Part shown: one piece after another, positions 61,101 to 64,000 of the stretch
Position numbering within the stretch: the stretch's first letter is position 1
Layout: the number at the start of each line of letters is the position of its first letter
NCBI GenBank assembly: GCA_016191815.1
Contig: JACPVI010000063.1
Span: 41,833 to 105,832 of the forward strand
Direction: 5' to 3'
DNA: 64,000 bases
DNA from: Myxococcales bacterium
GTDB lineage: Bacteria; Myxococcota; Myxococcia; Myxococcales; Myxococcaceae
Made by a program: the position numbers and the translations under genes
The notes under the pieces: model-generated
Told to the model about the DNA's origin: nothing
Seen by the model: the letters and a program-made list of their open reading frames with translations, nothing else
Database searches by the model: none

Positions 61101-64000
61101 TTGTTGCCGTGACGGGCGCCGTGCCGTTTGTGCCGATCGTCGACGAGAACGAGCTCAATGAATGGCACCGCAGGTTCCAGGGAAGGCTTCCCGAGACGAC
61201 CAAGCGCGACGGCGACCTCGCTCCCATCCATCCCTCGGGCGAAGTTCAGGGGCGTGAGATCACCCTCGAGGAGGTGCTCCCCCACTTCGAGTCGTTCAAG
61301 CTGCGGATGCCATTCCTCTACCTGGTGGGGGGCCTCGCCAACAACGGCCGGACGCGCAACGACATCGATGTCCTCGTGCGTGGGCGGCTGCCCGAGGAGA
61401 TGCGCAAGGTCATCGAGTTCCGCCTGGGCCGCATGCTCCCGCCGGAGCTGTCGGGCCGTCTCCAACCCCTCGACGACGAGCACGCGGGACCGTTCACGAG
61501 CCACGTCGAGCTGGCCGACCTCGTAGTGGAGGTGCGCCCGAAGCTCGACGTCAAGCGCATGCGCCTGATCGAGAAGCAGGACGACCCGCTGCTCGACCTA
61601 CCCCAGGCGCGGGGCCCGCAGCCGGCGGTGCTCCAGTACCACTTCCGCGGCAGAAGCGTGCACGGCGACCTGCGGCTGCGCGTGAATGACCACCTCGTGG
61701 GTTGGACGCTCTCGCTCCAACGGCCGGGCGCCATCGCCGGCGCGGTCGACACCGTGGAGGAGGCGCGGCGCATCGCGCGGTCGTTCACGGTCGAGGGCGA
61801 CCGCTACGCCAAGCCGCTCGTGGCGCCCGCGAAGGTCTTTGCCACTCCCAAGGCACGCCAGCCCGTTGTCTGGCTCGACATCGACGGCGAGGTCTTTGGC
61901 GAGGGAGAGGTGGGCGCAACTGCCGAAGAGAAGGGCGTCATCGTGGCCATCGACCACCCCAAGGTCGAGTGGGGCCTCCAGAAGCCGTTCTCCCACGAGT
62001 ACTTCTTCTCGGGCGGCCGCGAGCTCGCCGGCATCATGCACTTCCGGCTGCTCACGGGTCAGCCCGGCGAGCCGGAGGAGGAGATCGAGGCCGGGCGCCG
62101 CTCGCCCGAGGGCGAGGCCTTCTGGACGGCGTTCCTGTCGAAGGATCTCCTGCCCTCGGTCCTCAAGCCGCGCGCGGTCGAGACACGCTCGATGCCACCA
62201 GACGGGTACTCGGCGATTCCGGTCTCCCTCGAGCGGGTGACGCCGAAGGAGCACCGCTACTGGGAGGCCAAGGGAGAGGAGGCCCGCGGAATGCGCGACG
62301 CGCTCGTCGAGTCGGGCTTCTTTACCGCGGACAACATCCGGCTCGTTGACGCTGAGTTTCGGAGAGTCGTCGAGAAGCTGTTTCTGTTCGAGGCGCCCGA
62401 GGAGCCCGAGCCAAGCACCGACGACATCGAGAAGGCCAAGGAGGCGCCGTTCAGCCAGTGGGGCGGTTCGTCGAAGTACGCCAAGAAGCTGGCCGCGCGG
62501 CTGCCGGACCACGCCCGGTATGTCGAGCCCTTCTGCGGCAGCGCCGCGGTGTTCTTCGCCAAGGAGCCGGCCGACGAGGAGGTGCTCGCCGACGCTGACC
62601 CCGAGGTCGTCTTCGCGCACCGCTACATCCAGCGGCTCGACAAGCGTGCGTTCGCGGCGCTCGAGCGGTTGATCTGGAAGGTGTCCCGCGCTGGCCTCAA
62701 GCGGGCGCGGGAGTGCGAGCCGCGCTCCGACGCCGAGCGCTTCTGGAAGCTCGTCTACGGGCGCCTCTGCGCGTGGGGCGGGAAGTCGAACATGAGCGGC
62801 TTCTCCACCATCCACGAGGGCCAGACCTACAAGCTCGATGAGCTGTGGCGCTTCCAGGAGCGCCTCAAGGGCGTCCGCCTGGTCACGAAGGACTGGAAGA
62901 AGACGCTCGCCGAGTGCGACGGCGCCGGGACTCTGTTCTTCATCGACCCGCCCTACGTCGAGGAGTGGGACATGGAGAATGGCATCCCGCCCGAGGACAT
63001 TGCGGCGGAGGTGGCGAAGCTCAAGGGTGACTACGTCATCGCCTACACCGACTCGGCCCGGGCGCGACGCGCGCTTTCGAAGGTCGGCCGCCCCTTCAAG
63101 ATGCGCTTCCTCGAGGCGCGCCACGCGGGGCTTTGGAAGACGCGCAGCCGGCTCTTCGTGTCGTCCTGCAAGCTCCGCAAGCTCGACGATGTGGAGTGGC
63201 TGGACGAGGACCTGGTGGGACTCGAAAAGCAGCGCGAGGTCGACTTCACGCTCTCGTGGCAGTTCTGGAAGGGGCAGACGGTCATCCGCGCCGCGCCGTC
63301 GCGGCAGGTCTGGCACCTTGCCCTCGACCGCTCGGGCGACGGGCTCGACACCTGGGTGCTGCAGGCCGACCCGCTGTCCGGCGAGGAGCGTATCACCGCC
63401 GTGGCGATTCCGCGGCGGTCCAAGGAGCTGCTCGCCTTCGACGGCGATGTGGCGCCCGGCCAGACCATCGGCGGCGACGTCCTGAACGACACCAAGGCCA
63501 CGCCCTCGACCATCCGCATCCAGGACCGGGGCCGCGCCGTGTTGATCGATGACCAGCGGACGTTCAAGAAGGTCCGCTTCGAGGGCCAGAAGCTCCGCGG
63601 CGTGTTCACGCTCACCGCCGAGGAGGCGGGCAGCGACATCTGGCAGCTGGCGCGCGGGCAGGACCCGGGCCGCGTCATCCCTGAGGCCAAGGCAGAGGTG
63701 CCGGTGCGGGACGGGGTCCAGGTGTGGGACCCGGCACGGAAGGACCCCGACGTCGACCGCGCGCAGCTCCGGCCGCTCGCCATCTTCCAGCCGATGAAGC
63801 CGGCGCCGCGCTCGACGAACGAGTTCCGCGAGGTGGAGGCGGCCCTCGCATGGGCGACGCCGGAGATGCTGAAGGGCGGGGTCGCCGTCGAACCCAAGTT
63901 CAACGGCTTCCGCGTCGTCCTGGAGAAGGCCGGGGACAAGGTCCTCGTCTTCACCGAGGACACCAAGCGCGACATCTCGCCGGCGCTGCCGAACCTCTCC
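58199..64000 (+). CDS. Giant phage polyvalent protein, 3' end outside window
   Basis: Reading from GTG 58199 I followed one frame through to base 64000 without a stop: at least 1934 residues. Modules in order: Dam-type methyltransferase 1 (WGSPAGKRHL about 58, YVEPFAGG 82-89, DPPY 224-227); methyltransferase 2 (WGSPAGKKRL from 332, DPPY 497-500); an ADP-ribosyltransferase-like region (YRGI 857, SFTTS 894, HGEL 940-943); a nucleotidyltransferase motif (YLVGGLANNG...DIDV, 1041-1058); a LigD phosphoesterase-like domain (HFRGRSVHGDLRL from His1148); methyltransferase 3 (WGGSSKYAKKL from 1421, DPPY 1583-1586); a second phosphoesterase-like stretch (about 1682-1822); and a DNA-ligase-like motif I (EPKFNGFR, Lys1900) at the edge. 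This fits the phage 'polyvalent proteins', multidomain proteins carried in the virion and injected to counter host defence. Confidence 0.85.
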   Translation, partial: MDEAAPIAKRAEPVEAALARARAFVEASRPEAAAELVLGRARSFLALVRGEEDVEKSLWGSPAGKRHLAPRIVAAIPRHRVYVEPFAGGAQVFWAKEPSEVEVLADRDPEIAFAFRFVKGLTPKKLDRLKRRSWVGDAERFRKLYESEPDDDVERFYRFAYLAYFSFNKLRRGTMPDKHAGVEARFIDRLEKFAPRLKDVVVRCADYEDVVEEFDAPDAFFFLDPPYPGYDADVGHEDWDEKRFGKVLRRIDGRFLVTYGIRSEGAAELFKGFHVDRWRHTSSVGSGPGSGARKSVTLVATNYRIQKAAEPEDRQMQLPNIASAQAVEKTIWGSPAGKKRLAARLVKLIPPHKVYVEPFAGSAAVFFEKEPVELEVLGDADPEIASAFKAIKTLTDDEFEALRERTWIGSERTFKALLDARPRSKVEKLYRFLYLAHFSYGKMRGKSFNTNATGVEARTVERIETFRGRLRGVKVRHAHYAEIVKEFDGKDTFFYLDPPYIGHNVEIGEDTFDEVEFRKVLDGIKGKFLVTYGTRGELDTKGFHVRKIRPPRIIRAMRGVGGPKTLPTLLIANYAITEKSLGGGWDLDDVLDVIDVDGTDAGDVPEVVKARVEALAVETSKLEIAEVHPERLRAVSDEELLSVHRRLHQLFGGNFAGNDRLSAGDLKREDIVNAEVFVQDEMARRGMRHEVGDELAVEADVLRKYEPDQPRDEGGRFSETGGGAGLSPSPGYAAKVRTELRASKPVSQMGPAESDLAYRSSDPLTFAMAERMEAAAGRDAMLAGLEAQATWNTNYDSDTKDWLAAQRMGASDSVSRTTADAVKAATLDEANFRAIQERVGFTQEWVRQTYGERVIAYRGIKGRQAGAVQKALEEAEAAGITSDQINLAVHGLSSFTTSKTKAFDFAGRGGVVVQTSISYKEVFLANDLGAKGIIRYSDDHGELVVLSRKPARRVNVISGRKKSVEASFVAVTGAVPFVPIVDENELNEWHRRFQGRLPETTKRDGDLAPIHPSGEVQGREITLEEVLPHFESFKLRMPFLYLVGGLANNGRTRNDIDVLVRGRLPEEMRKVIEFRLGRMLPPELSGRLQPLDDEHAGPFTSHVELADLVVEVRPKLDVKRMRLIEKQDDPLLDLPQARGPQPAVLQYHFRGRSVHGDLRLRVNDHLVGWTLSLQRPGAIAGAVDTVEEARRIARSFTVEGDRYAKPLVAPAKVFATPKARQPVVWLDIDGEVFGEGEVGATAEEKGVIVAIDHPKVEWGLQKPFSHEYFFSGGRELAGIMHFRLLTGQPGEPEEEIEAGRRSPEGEAFWTAFLSKDLLPSVLKPRAVETRSMPPDGYSAIPVSLERVTPKEHRYWEAKGEEARGMRDALVESGFFTADNIRLVDAEFRRVVEKLFLFEAPEEPEPSTDDIEKAKEAPFSQWGGSSKYAKKLAARLPDHARYVEPFCGSAAVFFAKEPADEEVLADADPEVVFAHRYIQRLDKRAFAALERLIWKVSRAGLKRARECEPRSDAERFWKLVYGRLCAWGGKSNMSGFSTIHEGQTYKLDELWRFQERLKGVRLVTKDWKKTLAECDGAGTLFFIDPPYVEEWDMENGIPPEDIAAEVAKLKGDYVIAYTDSARARRALSKVGRPFKMRFLEARHAGLWKTRSRLFVSSCKLRKLDDVEWLDEDLVGLEKQREVDFTLSWQFWKGQTVIRAAPSRQVWHLALDRSGDGLDTWVLQADPLSGEERITAVAIPRRSKELLAFDGDVAPGQTIGGDVLNDTKATPSTIRIQDRGRAVLIDDQRTFKKVRFEGQKLRGVFTLTAEEAGSDIWQLARGQDPGRVIPEAKAEVPVRDGVQVWDPARKDPDVDRAQLRPLAIFQPMKPAPRSTNEFREVEAALAWATPEMLKGGVAVEPKFNGFRVVLEKAGDKVLVFTEDTKRDISPALPNLS

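Noticed and set aside
61598..63316. 572-codon minus-strand frame over the giant gene
   Set aside because: Antisense of methyltransferase 3 and neighbouring modules.

Overview
The window is GC-rich throughout (G/C at most third codon positions) and has two unlike halves. Nothing in it fixes the taxonomy. The codon style and gene families fit a high-GC proteobacterium or myxobacterium, or a phage of one, with low confidence. No rRNA, tRNA or CRISPR array was recognised.

Left half, about 1-34750: a dense defence island. A minus-strand phosphoribosyltransferase + HAD phosphatase pair (<1-1232) is followed by cassette 1 on the plus strand (1499-11483): small excisionase-type HTH, SNF2-like helicase ending in a DUF3883 nuclease-like domain, DUF1156 adenine methyltransferase, small nuclease candidate, DUF499 P-loop ATPase. 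Cassette 2 lies on the minus strand (30-19 kb, facing cassette 1). It has the same families (HTH, helicase-DUF3883, small nuclease candidate, DUF1156 methyltransferase, DUF499 ATPase), but they are diverged and the ATPase carries an extra N-terminal Swt1-type HEPN domain. Between the two are a TcmP/DUF5131 (three-Cys) pair, a ParB-like HTH protein, an autoregulated HTH protein, a truncated gene, and a Vsr + Dcm + GHKL-ATPase/nuclease operon. To the right are an AbiEi/AbiEii toxin-antitoxin pair and a two-gene QueC-like (QatB/QatC-like) operon. No PglZ, DrmA or DrmB is present, so the helicase-methyltransferase-ATPase cassettes are not standard BREX or DISARM.

Right half, about 34750-64000: a tailed-phage genome or prophage, nearly all on the plus strand. 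It opens with non-coding control DNA: tandem palindromes and an 11-bp-phased GGCGAC array. Next come a sigma-like factor, a strongly structured RNA candidate, an SSB-like protein, a DinG-type helicase, an XPB-type helicase, a PrimPol-helicase, a DUF4406-exonuclease fusion, a RecB-like nuclease and a RuvC-like resolvase. The packaging/head module follows: small terminase, a minimal tyrosine recombinase and an HNH protein inserted before the large terminase, portal, MuF-like head protein. It ends in an unbroken reading frame of at least 1934 codons, a polyvalent protein running off the window. A conserved two-part promoter-like element (TGTCCCC, 16 nt, GACGTTTACCGG) occurs four times with identical spacing in front of phage early units and is the likely target of the phage sigma-like protein or another phage regulator.

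The strongest leads for undescribed biology are the paired convergent helicase-methyltransferase-ATPase cassettes, the giant polyvalent protein (three Dam domains, ART-like, nucleotidyltransferase, LigD-PE-like and ligase-like modules), the three-way-junction RNA with its shared promoter element, and the QueC-like pair whose partner protein starts Met-Gly.
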